A stretch of DNA of 56,609 bases from CAZNKU01 sp045545235 (lineage in GTDB: Bacteria > Bacillota > Clostridia > Monoglobales > Firm-18): contig JAZQAN010000015.1 of NCBI GenBank assembly GCA_045545235.1, positions 1 through 56,609 on the forward strand, written 5' to 3'. Positions 34,073 through 43,022 of the stretch are shown here, one piece after another. Made by a program: the position numbers and the translations under genes. Within the stretch, counting starts at the first letter, position 1; each line of letters opens with the position of its first letter. Under the pieces are notes generated by a model, which did no database searches, was not told the origin of the DNA, and was given only the letters and a program-made list of their open reading frames with translations.

Positions 34073-34885
34073 TTATTCTATTGTTTTTGCCCATTTAGCC
34101 GCATCATCAATCCATTTTGCAATTTGCGGATTATCGTGTTTTGGATTGTTATTGGCAGTTATTGCATTGCCAAGTGCTGCACCGTGAGGTGCATCAGGGT
34201 ATATGTGCAGTTCAAATGTTTTACCGGCTTTTGCATAAGCTTCTGCAATTACAAGTGCATTTTTAACGGGAACAATACCATCGTTTGAAGTATGCATAAC
34301 AAACATAGGTACGGATTTTTCATCAACATTATTTTCTATACTTACTTTTTTCAATTCCTCCATTGTAGGATCATCTTTGCCCAAAAGATTTATGAATGAG
34401 CCAGGATGACTGATTGATGGGTCTCCGGAAATAACAGGATAGCAAAGTATCATTCCTGCAGGCTTGTTATAGCCATATTCCATACCTGTTGCATCATAAA
34501 CTTCGGGAATGTGCCACATTGTGCCAAGGGTTGCCGCAAGGTGGCCGCCTGCGGAAAATCCCGTTACAAAAATCTTATTGGGGTCCATTTTATATTCCTC
34601 GGCGTGGTCTTTGATATACTTCATTGCAAGTGATGCTTCAATAAGCTGACCGGGAAATACCTTTTGTCTGTCTACGGAATAACGCAGTACAAAGGCATTG
34701 TATCCCTGTGCCATAAAAGCCAATGCTATAGGCTCACCTTCACGGTCGGAGCACACCTTATGATAGCCGCCGCCCGGAATTACCAAAATTGCTTTTCTTG
34801 TGTAATTTGCCGTAGGGTCCGCAATATATGCATCAAGGTATACATTGTCAAACTTCTCATCAAGTGGAATTCTTTTAAAAATCAT
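34073..34885 (-). CDS. Alpha/beta hydrolase, BD-FAE/acetyl-esterase type
   Basis: 271 residues from the ATG at 34885, with AGGAGG upstream. A cytoplasmic serine esterase. The oxyanion segment is PGGGYH; the catalytic triad is Ser111 (GFSAGG), Asp202 (HTSNDG) and His234 (DAPHGAAL). Family members remove acetyl or feruloyl groups from plant-derived oligosaccharides. The gene lies 12 bases downstream of an AraC regulator, so the two form one transcript. Confidence 0.9.
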   Translation of the reverse strand: MIFKRIPLDEKFDNVYLDAYIADPTANYTRKAILVIPGGGYHKVCSDREGEPIALAFMAQGYNAFVLRYSVDRQKVFPGQLIEASLAMKYIKDHAEEYKMDPNKIFVTGFSAGGHLAATLGTMWHIPEVYDATGMEYGYNKPAGMILCYPVISGDPSISHPGSFINLLGKDDPTMEELKKVSIENNVDEKSVPMFVMHTSNDGIVPVKNALVIAEAYAKAGKTFELHIYPDAPHGAALGNAITANNNPKHDNPQIAKWIDDAAKWAKTIE

Positions 34886-34896
34886 TTTTCGCCCTC

Positions 34897-35703
34897 CTAA
34901 ATTTCCGATTTCACCTTTGATGGTAAAAATCCGGTATATTTTTTGAAAATTTTTGTAAAGTATGATATGTCGGAAAATCCGCATTTTTCGGAAACTTCAC
35001 TTACGCTGTATTCACCCTTTTCAAGCATTTCCTTTGCATATTCAACTTTTGTGCTGTTTATGTATGAATTTACGGTATCACCCGTAATTTCTTTAAAGCA
35101 TCTGCAAAAATAATATTTGCTGTACCCTGCGTAGTTTGCAATGTCATCTACGGAGGGGTGCTCACTAAAATGCTTTTTTATATAACTTATACCTTTTTTT
35201 ACCATCTCTATATTTTTGTTTTTTATGTACCTTGTTTTTGTAAACTGATATTTCCGGTAAAGTAAGGTAAGTATTTCTATAACTTCCGACATTACTGCCG
35301 GTATGTAAAAATCATTTTTTTCTTTAAGCTCTTTTTTGATTGAATTTATTTTTTTGTGAATTTCTTCATTTTCCACCAGACTGCATATATGCTGCTCATC
35401 AACAAAAAATCCCATACGCTCGCAAAAAGCCTTGTCTATTATAAGGCAACTGTACACAAGCTCTTCGTCAATGTTTCGGGCAGAGTGTATTTCTTCGGAA
35501 TTTATTACAACGATGTCACCTTTTTTTGCGTGTACGATACGTTCGTCAATAAAAACTTCACCTACACCTTTTTCTAAAAACAATATTTCTATGTTTTCGT
35601 GCCAGTGAATCATCCCGAATTTATGGTTGCTTCGGCTGTCTATGTGGAATATAATGGGAAGATTTTTATTCTGATATGAATGTCTTTCGTATTTATTATC
35701 CAT
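34897..35703 (-). CDS. AraC-family regulator
   Basis: 268 residues. An N-terminal cupin sensor (GMIHWHENIEILFLEKGVGE) and two C-terminal AraC helix-turn-helices (about 165-265; YSKYYFCRCFKEITG and SDISYFTKIFKKYTGFLPS). It diverges from the epimerase/dehydrogenase operon at 35819 and is its likely regulator, with the esterase as a cotranscribed target. Confidence 0.92.
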   Translation of the reverse strand: MDNKYERHSYQNKNLPIIFHIDSRSNHKFGMIHWHENIEILFLEKGVGEVFIDERIVHAKKGDIVVINSEEIHSARNIDEELVYSCLIIDKAFCERMGFFVDEQHICSLVENEEIHKKINSIKKELKEKNDFYIPAVMSEVIEILTLLYRKYQFTKTRYIKNKNIEMVKKGISYIKKHFSEHPSVDDIANYAGYSKYYFCRCFKEITGDTVNSYINSTKVEYAKEMLEKGEYSVSEVSEKCGFSDISYFTKIFKKYTGFLPSKVKSEI

Positions 35704-35818
35704 ACTTTACCTCCAAATCGCAACATATTACCAAAACATAGCAATTTTCAACCTTTATTTATAGATTATATCATTATATAATACAAATGTAAATAAAAAT
35801 TTGAAAAGAGGGATACTT

Positions 35819-36676
35819 ATGTATAAATTTCCTATCGGTATATTGATGGAATCTTTGAAAACCGAAAATGACAAAGCTGCCATCGAAGCTGCTGTTTCAA
35901 TGGGTGTAAATGGTATGCAGCTTCATGCAGTAAGAGGTGAAAAGCATACTCCGGAAGTAATGACTACTGAAAAGAAAAAGGAACTTCTTGATATGATGAA
36001 GTCAAACGGGCTTGCTTTTTCAGCACTTTGCGGTGATCTGGGTGAAGGTTTCTGGAGACCTGAGCGCAATCCGTACTTAATTGAAAGATCAAAGAGAATT
36101 ATTGACATGGCATTGGATCTTGAAACAAATATTGTTACAACTCATATTGGTGTTGTACCAAATGACCCAAACCATGACAGATACAAAATTATGCAGGAGG
36201 CTTGCTTTGAACTTAGCAGATATGCAGATTCACTAAATGCACATTTTGCTATTGAAACAGGTCCTGAAACATCATTGGTTTTGAAAAACTTCCTTGATTC
36301 TTTGGGTTCAACAGGTGTTGCGGTAAATCTTGACCCTGCAAACCTTGTAATGGTAACAGGCGATGACCCTGTACAGGCAGTATACAACCTTAAGGATTAC
36401 ATTGTACACACTCACGCAAAAGATGGCATTAAGCTTTTGGATGTAGACCCTGAAATTATTTACAAAGTTATTGTTGACGAAAGAGAAGTTAAGGACAGAC
36501 CTTTTAAGGAAGTACCTTTGGGTGAAGGTAATGTTGATTTTGACAACTACCTAAAAGCACTTGAAGATATCGGATATAGAGGTTATCTTACAATAGAAAG
36601 AGAAGTTGGTGACAATCCGAACCTTGATATTCAGAATGCCGCTAAATTCCTTAAAGATAAAATGGAGGTATTATAA
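35819..36676 (+). CDS. Sugar phosphate isomerase/epimerase (xylose-isomerase-like TIM barrel)
   Basis: 285 residues from the ATG at 35819, with AAGAGGGA upstream. AP-endonuclease-2/xylose-isomerase-like barrel (IolE/IolI type). Metal-ligand segments are visible: TTHIGVVPND, FAIETGPETS, NLDPANLV, HTHAKDG and the C-terminal TIEREVGDNP. It isomerises or epimerises a keto-sugar or cyclitol, probably with Mn2+. First gene of a three-gene operon; its stop overlaps the next start by one base. Confidence 0.9.
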   Translation: MYKFPIGILMESLKTENDKAAIEAAVSMGVNGMQLHAVRGEKHTPEVMTTEKKKELLDMMKSNGLAFSALCGDLGEGFWRPERNPYLIERSKRIIDMALDLETNIVTTHIGVVPNDPNHDRYKIMQEACFELSRYADSLNAHFAIETGPETSLVLKNFLDSLGSTGVAVNLDPANLVMVTGDDPVQAVYNLKDYIVHTHAKDGIKLLDVDPEIIYKVIVDEREVKDRPFKEVPLGEGNVDFDNYLKALEDIGYRGYLTIEREVGDNPNLDIQNAAKFLKDKMEVL

Positions 36677-37734
36677 TGAGTAAGAATTTGAAAGTTGCAG
36701 TTATAGGTTGCGGTGGTATTTCACAATATCATCTTGACGGTTATAAAAATATCGATGGTGTTGAAATATATGCACTATGCGATATTAACGAAAAAAATCT
36801 TAAGAGCAAGGGTGAAACATACGGTGTAGAAAGGTTGTATACAGACTACAACGAAATGTTAAAACTTGAAGAAATTGATGCTGTAAGCGTATGTACATGG
36901 AATGCAGCACACAAGGAATGTACTGTTGCAGCACTAAAGGCAGGCAAGCACGTACTTTGCGAAAAGCCTACAGCAATGTCCAAGGAAGAAGCTTTGGAAA
37001 TGAAAAAGGCTGCTGAAGAATCAGGCAAAATCCTTATGATTGGTTTTGTAAGACGTCACGGTAATGACTGTGCTGTTTTAAAGGACTTTATAGATGCAGG
37101 TGCTTTGGGTGATATCTACTACGCAAAGGCTACATACCTTCGTCGTAACGGTAACCCTGGCGGTTGGTTTGGTAATAAGGAACTTTCCGGTGGCGGACCT
37201 CTTATTGACCTTGGTGTACACGTAATCGACCTTGTAAAATATCTTATGGGTAATCCGAAGCCTGTTTCTGTATATGGTGTTACATACCAGAAATTGTTTG
37301 ACAGACCTGAAATAAAAGCGGCAAAAGGCTACACTTCAAAAAGCGGAGTAAGTGGCATATGTAACGTAGAAGATCTTGCTTCTGCTCTTATCCGTTTTGA
37401 TAACGGTGCTACACTTGCGGTTGAAGCAAGCTTCAGCCTTAACATCAAAGAGAATGTAGGTTCAATTGAAATGTTCGGTACAAAGGGTGGTTCTAAAATG
37501 GATCCGGACCTTGAAATTTTCAATGATATGAACGGATACCTTACAAATGTATCCTTTAATGCACCTACTGCTCTTAGCTTTGACGGGCTTTTCCAGAATG
37601 AAATCAACCACTATATTGCCTGCATAAGAGGCGAGGCAGAAAATATTGCACCTATCGAAGATGGTGTTGATATTATGGCAATTCTTGACGCAGTTTATGA
37701 ATCTGCACGTACAGGTCACGAAGTTATTTTGTAA
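36676..37734 (+). CDS. Gfo/Idh/MocA-family oxidoreductase
   Basis: 352 residues. Rossmann motif GCGGISQYHL (11-20), CEKPTA (EKP 96-98) and the substrate-domain motif GGGPLIDLGVHVIDLVKYLM. It acts with the two flanking epimerases, probably dehydrogenating and then rearranging a sugar or inositol derivative. It is paralogous to 23389-24465. The cofactor is NAD(P), with no way to choose between the two from the motif alone. Confidence 0.92.
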   Translation: MSKNLKVAVIGCGGISQYHLDGYKNIDGVEIYALCDINEKNLKSKGETYGVERLYTDYNEMLKLEEIDAVSVCTWNAAHKECTVAALKAGKHVLCEKPTAMSKEEALEMKKAAEESGKILMIGFVRRHGNDCAVLKDFIDAGALGDIYYAKATYLRRNGNPGGWFGNKELSGGGPLIDLGVHVIDLVKYLMGNPKPVSVYGVTYQKLFDRPEIKAAKGYTSKSGVSGICNVEDLASALIRFDNGATLAVEASFSLNIKENVGSIEMFGTKGGSKMDPDLEIFNDMNGYLTNVSFNAPTALSFDGLFQNEINHYIACIRGEAENIAPIEDGVDIMAILDAVYESARTGHEVIL

Positions 37735-37745
37735 GGAGATTTATT

Positions 37746-38609
37746 ATGAGAATATCAGCAAGCTCTTATAGCTTCAATCGCCTTTTGAAAGAGGGTAAAG
37801 AAACTCAGCTTTCTGTTATTTCCATAGCTAAAGACCTTGGGTTTGATGATATGGAATTTGTTGACATTCTTCCACCGGAGGGCGTTTCCAAAGAAGAGTA
37901 TGCTCTTGAATTAAAGGCTGAATGTGAAAGACTCGGTATGGGTATTTCAAGTTATACCTTTGGTGCAGACCTTTTACAGTTAACGGAAGAAGCACAACGC
38001 GCAGAAATTGAACGTGTTAAAAAGCAGGTTGACATTGCTGGGATTTTAGGTGTTAATATTTTAAGACACGATGCAACCTTTGACAGTAAGGGTAAAAGTT
38101 TTGAACAGTCACTTCCCACAGTTGCGGCTGCCTGCCGTGAAATTACAGAATATGCCGAGGCTAAAGGCATAAAAACAACCATTGAAAATCACGGGCATTT
38201 TTATCAGGACAGTATAAGAGTGGAAAAACTTTACGAAACTGTTAATCATCCAAACTTTGGGTTGCTTTGTGATATGGGTAACTTTATCTGTGTGGATGAA
38301 GACCCTGCAACCGCAGTAAGCCGTGTTGCACCTTATGCATTTTATGTTCACGCAAAGGATTTTCACTTGAAGCCGGGAACAACCACAGACCCGGGTGAAG
38401 GATATGGAAAAACAAGAGGTGGAAACTATCGCCGCGGTGCAATAGTAGGTCATGGTGACGTACCTGTAAAATGCTGTTTGTCTGCGCTTAAAATGGCAGG
38501 TTATACCGGTGGTATAGCAATAGAATTTGAGGGTATGGAAGATAATATAACTGCGCTGAAAATAGGATTGGCTAATTTAAAAAGATATATAAAAGAAGTT
38601 GGAATGTAA
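37746..38609 (+). CDS. Sugar phosphate isomerase/epimerase (second copy)
   Basis: 287 residues, xylose-isomerase-like TIM barrel. Metal-binding Glu and His segments are TIENHGHFYQD, LLCDMGNFICVDED, YVHAKDFHLKPG, GHGDVPVKCC and IAIEFEGMED. Preceded by AAGGAGA, 11 bases after the dehydrogenase stop. With the upstream paralogue it gives an epimerase-dehydrogenase-epimerase operon, an organisation known from catabolism of myo-inositol and related compounds. Confidence 0.9.
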   Translation: MRISASSYSFNRLLKEGKETQLSVISIAKDLGFDDMEFVDILPPEGVSKEEYALELKAECERLGMGISSYTFGADLLQLTEEAQRAEIERVKKQVDIAGILGVNILRHDATFDSKGKSFEQSLPTVAAACREITEYAEAKGIKTTIENHGHFYQDSIRVEKLYETVNHPNFGLLCDMGNFICVDEDPATAVSRVAPYAFYVHAKDFHLKPGTTTDPGEGYGKTRGGNYRRGAIVGHGDVPVKCCLSALKMAGYTGGIAIEFEGMEDNITALKIGLANLKRYIKEVGM

Positions 38610-38617
38610 TTAAAAAG

Positions 38618-38653
38618 GGGTTGCAGAAAAATAAATTTATTTTTCTGCAACCC
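38618..38653 (+). terminator. Terminator of epimerase operon
   Basis: A perfect 18-bp stem (38618-38635 with 38636-38653; GGGTTGCAGAAAAATAAA) then GATTTTTT on the plus strand. The pairing continues into the centre with no unpaired loop, so the folded form must open a few pairs. Confidence 0.85.
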
Positions 38654-38660
38654 TGATTTT

Positions 38661-39947
38661 TTAATATTCTAAATAGAAATTTTGTGTGTAGTATATGCCG
38701 TACTTTGATTTTGAATTTGTGGCGATACCAACGCCAAGACGGTTGTAGCCGCCTAACATATTGCTTCTGTGTCCTTTTGAATTTATCCAGCCGTTTGTTG
38801 CAGCGAATGCATCTTCATATCCACCGCTTATGTTTTCGCCGGTAATTTGAGATTTTATCCCCTGCGCGCTCATTCGTTTTTTTGGTTTGCTTCCGTCAAG
38901 AGCGGTATGGTTAAAGTAATTTTTATCTGCCATATCCTGGCTATGAAGTTTTGCTGAAGTTGCAGCTTTGTCACTCCACTTTAAAAGCTTGTCTGGTGCG
39001 TATATGCGTCTGAATGCGTTTGTAAGGTGGAATTGCAATTTGCTTTCGCCTGCTAATGTTTGCTGATTTTTTACAGTAGTAAGTGTTGCAGGATCTTTCA
39101 CCTTAACACCCCAAATTTTATTGTTGTCGTTCTTGTCTGTATAAAGACGTCTTGTTGTTGCGTTGTCTACATCAATCTTGTCACCTGCTTTGTAGCCTCT
39201 GTAATTCCATGCCGGTCCGGCGGAAATAAGTGTAACGACTTTTCCGTTTTTGATTTCTGCAGCAAAGAAGTTATCATATGTAGTTGTACCAAATACCAAC
39301 CACTTAAGACCGTGTATTGATGAAAGTGTTTCATCGGGCTTGCCAAGTGCGCTTTCAGTCATTCCTATCCAATAATCTTTTCCGGCTACTTTAAGAATTT
39401 GCCATGGTTGAACGTCAGTCCAGCCAACTGTAAGCTGTGCGGCAACCTGTGATTCAGGGAACAGTTTGCTCTTGCCCGGAGCATAAAGTCTTTTTACCGG
39501 TTCTGTATACCAACCAACAGCTAACTGTGCGGCAACTTCTGATTTTTTAAAGTACTTACTTTTTCCTTCTGCGTAAAGCTTTTGAAATGGTTCTTTAGAC
39601 CAACCGCCGTATTTTATAACAAAGTCCACTTCATTTGTTGGAAATAACTTACTTTCGTTTTCTTTGTATAGTCTTTGTACGGGGGTTTTGTACCAACCAA
39701 CTGTAAGCTGTGCTTCGACCTGTGATTTTGGATATACCTTGCTTTTGCCCTCGGCATAAAGTCTTTGAACAGGTTCCTTGTACCAACCAACTGTAAGCTG
39801 TGCTTCAACCTGAGAAGCCGGGAAAGCTTTTGAACGACCATCTTCTGCATAAAGTGTAACAGTTTCTTCTGCTAATGCCATAAGTGCAGATGATAGCATA
39901 ATAATACATAATGCGAGAGAGACTAACTTTTTGAATTTAGTTTTCAT
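38661..39947 (-). CDS. Secreted CAP-domain protein with five N-terminal repeats
   Basis: 428 residues. A signal peptide (1-26) precedes five tandem ~33-residue repeats (about 30-188). Their pattern is LYAEGKSKVYPKSQVEAQLT followed by VGWYKxPVQ. A CAP-associated N domain (about 195-310) and a C-terminal CAP/SCP domain (about 315-428; LHSQDMADKNYFNHT, GENISGG, WINSKGHRSNML) follow. Clostridia and Bacillus have related secreted proteins of unknown activity. The repeats are strongly alike at the DNA level (CAACCAACTGTAAGCTGTGC recurs), so recent expansion is possible. Confidence 0.9.
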   Translation of the reverse strand: MKTKFKKLVSLALCIIMLSSALMALAEETVTLYAEDGRSKAFPASQVEAQLTVGWYKEPVQRLYAEGKSKVYPKSQVEAQLTVGWYKTPVQRLYKENESKLFPTNEVDFVIKYGGWSKEPFQKLYAEGKSKYFKKSEVAAQLAVGWYTEPVKRLYAPGKSKLFPESQVAAQLTVGWTDVQPWQILKVAGKDYWIGMTESALGKPDETLSSIHGLKWLVFGTTTYDNFFAAEIKNGKVVTLISAGPAWNYRGYKAGDKIDVDNATTRRLYTDKNDNNKIWGVKVKDPATLTTVKNQQTLAGESKLQFHLTNAFRRIYAPDKLLKWSDKAATSAKLHSQDMADKNYFNHTALDGSKPKKRMSAQGIKSQITGENISGGYEDAFAATNGWINSKGHRSNMLGGYNRLGVGIATNSKSKYGIYYTQNFYLEY

Positions 39948-39993
39948 GGAAACCCTCCTTTTTGAATTTTACACAATTAATATGTTTAATATT

Positions 39994-40022
39994 ATTATAA
40001 CATGCAGATTCGATGTTGTCTA
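39994..40022 (-). promoter_or_regulatory. Promoter of CAP protein gene
   Basis: On the minus strand TAGACA (40022-40017), a 17-base spacer, TATAAT (39999-39994). Confidence 0.7.
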
Positions 40023-40080
40023 TAGACGATTAAAGCTTAATTAATACAATTAACAGTAAAAGGTCGCAAGTTACTGATTT

Positions 40081-40767
40081 TTACCCGTTAATTTTTTTGA
40101 TAATTTCAGGAAGCTCCTCAACAGTATCCACCTGAAGGGGACACTTTTCTATATCCTCCAAAAGCCATTTTCCCACTGTGCGTACCCACACAGGTGTATA
40201 GCCTGTACGGCGTGATGCATCTACATCATTTTTCGGATGGTCACCTACATACATAAGCTCATTTGGTGCAACATCAAGCTTTTGAGACATAATTTCAAAC
40301 GGTAATGTGTTTGGTTTTCTCATTTCGGGAGTTGAGCAGATTATAATTTCATCAAAAGCTCTTTCCAAACCAAGCAACTTTATTTTTTTGTTCTGTATTT
40401 CCTGTTTGCCGTTTGTTATAAGTCCTATCTTTAAACCCATATCTCTTAATTCGTCAAATATATCGTAAACAGAATCATAGGAAACGGCAACCTGTGAAAA
40501 TACATAAAGCATAATTTCAGTATATTCTTCTAATGTTATAGGTTCGGTAAAAAAACCACTTTCATTAAGATAATCACAAATTTTACCCCAACCGAAATGG
40601 TTGTAATTTTTATCGGCATATATCATTGTAACAGCAACATCTTCTATACCAAGTCCGGGCGCAAGACGTTTTTGAAATTTTTCGTATATAATAGGTGCCC
40701 CTGCTTCTATTGTTCCGTATCTGTCATACAATGTATGGTCAAGGTCAAATACTACACCTTTAATCAT
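40081..40767 (-). CDS. HAD hydrolase, YjjG-like
   Basis: 228 residues from the ATG at 40767, with GAGGTG upstream; a GTG at 40776 sits on the ribosome binding site. Motif I FDLDHTLYD (about 7-15), motif II LITNGKQ, motif III Lys of RKPNTLPFE and motif IV YVGDHPKNDVD are complete. YjjG/YfnB members hydrolyse pyrimidine nucleotides and related phosphates. Stands alone, divergent from the second pseudouridine synthase. Confidence 0.88.
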   Translation of the reverse strand: MIKGVVFDLDHTLYDRYGTIEAGAPIIYEKFQKRLAPGLGIEDVAVTMIYADKNYNHFGWGKICDYLNESGFFTEPITLEEYTEIMLYVFSQVAVSYDSVYDIFDELRDMGLKIGLITNGKQEIQNKKIKLLGLERAFDEIIICSTPEMRKPNTLPFEIMSQKLDVAPNELMYVGDHPKNDVDASRRTGYTPVWVRTVGKWLLEDIEKCPLQVDTVEELPEIIKKING

Positions 40768-40798
40768 TAAAATCACCTCTTTTTTAATATATCATATT

Positions 40799-40827
40799 TT
40801 GACAAAAAAGTAAAGAACTGCTACAAT
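40799..40827 (+). promoter_or_regulatory. Promoter placing transcript start at the ATG (leaderless candidate)
   Basis: TTGACA (40799-40804), a 17-base spacer, TACAAT (40822-40827). The ATG begins at 40834, seven bases after the -10 box, where transcription should start. No ribosome binding site is visible in between. Confidence 0.75.
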
Positions 40828-40833
40828 GGTTAT

Positions 40834-41697
40834 ATGAAAATATTAGAATTTAAAGCTACAGAACAACTTAATAATAAAACCTTAAAACATCTGCTGTTCA
40901 ACACACTTGAGCTTTCAGATAAATTAGTTGCAGACCTTAAAAAAGGTGACTTCATATTTGTAAACGGTGAAAAAAGCACTGTAAGAAAAGAACTGAAAAC
41001 AGGGGACATTGTTAAAATAACAATACCCGAAACAGAAAAAAGTGACATTTTACCTACAAAAGGAAAGCTGGATATTTTATTTGAAGATGAGGATATCCTC
41101 GTCCTGAACAAGCCTGCAAATATGCCTACACACCCTACAAAATATCACGTTGATGATACTTTGGCAAACCTTGTGTGCGGTTATCTTGGCAAAGACTTTG
41201 TATTTCGCGCAGTAAACAGGCTTGATAAAGATACAACGGGAGTTGTACTTGTTGCCAAAAACAGATATTCTGCAGAAATACTCAACAGACAAATCCGAAA
41301 CAAGGAAATTAAAAAAACCTACATGGCAATATGCTGCGGTATTTTGGAAAATGACGGCACAATAGAGGCAAATATAAAAAAAGAAACTGAAAGGGGAATA
41401 AAAAGAATAGTTTCCCCTGACGGTCAGTATGCAAAAACAGAATTTTTCTCAATAAAAACCAAAAATAATTGTACATTGGTAAAGCTGTGCCCCAAAACAG
41501 GCAGAACTCATCAGTTAAGAGTGCATATGGCACACAAAGGGTATCCTCTTTACGGTGATTACATATACGGCAAAGAAGAAAATAAAAGAACATTGTTACA
41601 TTGTTATGAGATGGAATTTACACATCCTGAAACAAAAAAGAAGATGCACATAACTGCACATCTTCCGGATGATTTTTTTATTCAGCCATTTTGGTAA
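40834..41697 (+). CDS. RluA-family pseudouridine synthase
   Basis: 287 residues. An S4-like N-terminus (about 12-70) and the RluA catalytic domain with Asp131 in VNRLDKDTTG; the C-terminal GRTHQLRVHMAHKGYPLYGD motif is present. Modifies uridines in rRNA or tRNA; smaller than the 310-residue paralogue at 17156. The start is right at the predicted transcription start without a Shine-Dalgarno sequence. The 3' end overlaps the convergent GNAT gene by 20 bases. Confidence 0.9.
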   Translation: MKILEFKATEQLNNKTLKHLLFNTLELSDKLVADLKKGDFIFVNGEKSTVRKELKTGDIVKITIPETEKSDILPTKGKLDILFEDEDILVLNKPANMPTHPTKYHVDDTLANLVCGYLGKDFVFRAVNRLDKDTTGVVLVAKNRYSAEILNRQIRNKEIKKTYMAICCGILENDGTIEANIKKETERGIKRIVSPDGQYAKTEFFSIKTKNNCTLVKLCPKTGRTHQLRVHMAHKGYPLYGDYIYGKEENKRTLLHCYEMEFTHPETKKKMHITAHLPDDFFIQPFW

Positions 41698-42145
41698 GTG
41701 TATCACCTGTTAAGCGATAAACCGTCCATTCATCCATAGGGGTTGCACCAAGAGAAATGTAAAAGTCTATACTTGGCTTGTTCCAGTCAAGGCAAGACCA
41801 TTCAAGGCGTCCGCAACCTCTTTCAACAGTAATTTTCGCAAGCTGTTTTAAAAGACCTTTGCCGTAGCCTTTGCCACGATATTCGGGAAGTACAAACAAA
41901 TCTTCAAGGTATATGCCCGACCTGCCCAAAAAAGTAGAGAAATTGTGAAAAAATAAAGCAAATCCAACTTCTTTTTCGTTTTCAAGGGCAAATATAACTT
42001 CCGCCTTTTTCTTTTCAAATATCCATTCCTTAAGTAAAGCTTCCGTTGCAACAACTTCATTTGCCATATTTTCGTATTCTGCCAGTTGTTTTATAAAATC
42101 AAGTATCTTTCCGCAATCATTTTTATCTGCAAATCTGAATTTCAT
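41678..42145 (-). CDS. GNAT acetyltransferase
   Basis: 155 residues from the ATG at 42145, which overlaps the udg stop (TGATG); GGAGA lies upstream. The acetyl-CoA loop PEYRGKGYGKGLLKQLAK and the preceding GIYLEDLFV strand are typical, as is the C-terminal LDWNKPSIDFYISLGA. The likely acceptor is a small molecule (diamine acetyltransferase-like); not identifiable here. Coupled to udg. Confidence 0.92.
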   Translation of the reverse strand: MKFRFADKNDCGKILDFIKQLAEYENMANEVVATEALLKEWIFEKKKAEVIFALENEKEVGFALFFHNFSTFLGRSGIYLEDLFVLPEYRGKGYGKGLLKQLAKITVERGCGRLEWSCLDWNKPSIDFYISLGATPMDEWTVYRLTGDTLTKMAE

Positions 42146-42813
42146 CAGTCTAATCTCCAATCTATTTCACTACTGCCTATACTTTTTAAAATTTCATTTG
42201 TTTTGGAAAAATGCCTGCAACCGAAAAAGCCGTTATATGCACTAAGTGGGCTTGGGTGTACGGTTTCAAGTATAAAATGATTTGGGTTTGTAATAAGCTT
42301 TTTCTTTGCCCTTGCAGGACTTCCCCACAATAAAAATACAATAGGCTTTTCGCGGTTGTTCAAAAGTTCTATTACTTTGTCGGTAAATATTTCCCAACCC
42401 ATGCCACGATGGCTGTTTGCCATACCCTTTCGTACGGTAAGTACGGTGTTTAACATAAGTACGCCCTGTTTTGCCCAGTTTGTTAGTTCACCGTGGTTTG
42501 GTTCAGCAATGCCAAGGTCAGAGTTTAGTTCCTTAAACATATTTTTAAGTGATGGGGGAGGAACAATACCCTTTTGAACAGAAAAACAAAGCCCGTGTGC
42601 CTGCCCCTCTCCGTGGTAAGGGTCCTGACCTAAAATAACTGCTTTAACATCCTCATAAGCAGTATATTTAAGGGCATTGAATATGTTGTTCATATGCGGA
42701 TATATAGTTTGAGTACTGTATTCCTGTTTTAAAAACTGACGTAGTTTCAAGTAATAATCTTTTTTAAATTCATCTTTTAAAAGTTCGTCCCAACTGTTTC
42801 CAAGATTAACCAT
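42145..42813 (-). CDS. ung: Uracil-DNA glycosylase, family 1
   Basis: 222 residues from the ATG at 42813, with GAGGTG upstream. Removes uracil from DNA in base excision repair. The water-activating loop GQDPYHGEGQAHGL (Asp64) and the C-terminal HPSPLSAY (His186) are intact, with the FFGCRHFSKTN helix. A tRNA-Ser gene lies 117 bases away on the other strand. Confidence 0.97.
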   Translation of the reverse strand: MVNLGNSWDELLKDEFKKDYYLKLRQFLKQEYSTQTIYPHMNNIFNALKYTAYEDVKAVILGQDPYHGEGQAHGLCFSVQKGIVPPPSLKNMFKELNSDLGIAEPNHGELTNWAKQGVLMLNTVLTVRKGMANSHRGMGWEIFTDKVIELLNNREKPIVFLLWGSPARAKKKLITNPNHFILETVHPSPLSAYNGFFGCRHFSKTNEILKSIGSSEIDWRLD

Positions 42814-42890
42814 AAAATCACCTCGTAACAAAATAGTTATACATATTATACCAAATAACGGCATATTTTTCAACAAAATAAAAATTATAC

Positions 42891-42919
42891 TTGATTTTTT
42901 TCATTGCCTTTGGTATAAT
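42891..42919 (+). promoter_or_regulatory. Promoter of tRNA-Ser
   Basis: TTGATT (42891-42896), a 17-base spacer, TATAAT (42914-42919), 11 bases before the tRNA. Confidence 0.8.
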
Positions 42920-42930
42920 ATAAAAGTCGT

Positions 42931-43022
42931 GGAGAGATGGCTGAGCTGGTCGAAGGCGCACGACTGGAACTCGTGTAAACGTTAATAGCGTTTCGAGGGT
43001 TCGAATCCCTCTCTCTCCGCCA
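42931..43022 (+). tRNA. tRNA-Ser(GGA)
   Basis: 92 bases with encoded CCA. Acceptor stem GGAGAGA / TCTCTCC; anticodon loop CTGGAAC gives GGA (Ser, decodes UCC/UCU). A long class II variable arm (GTAAACGTTAATAGCGTTTCGAG region) and T-loop TTCGAAT are present. It is followed directly by the tandem repeat array. Confidence 0.96.
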
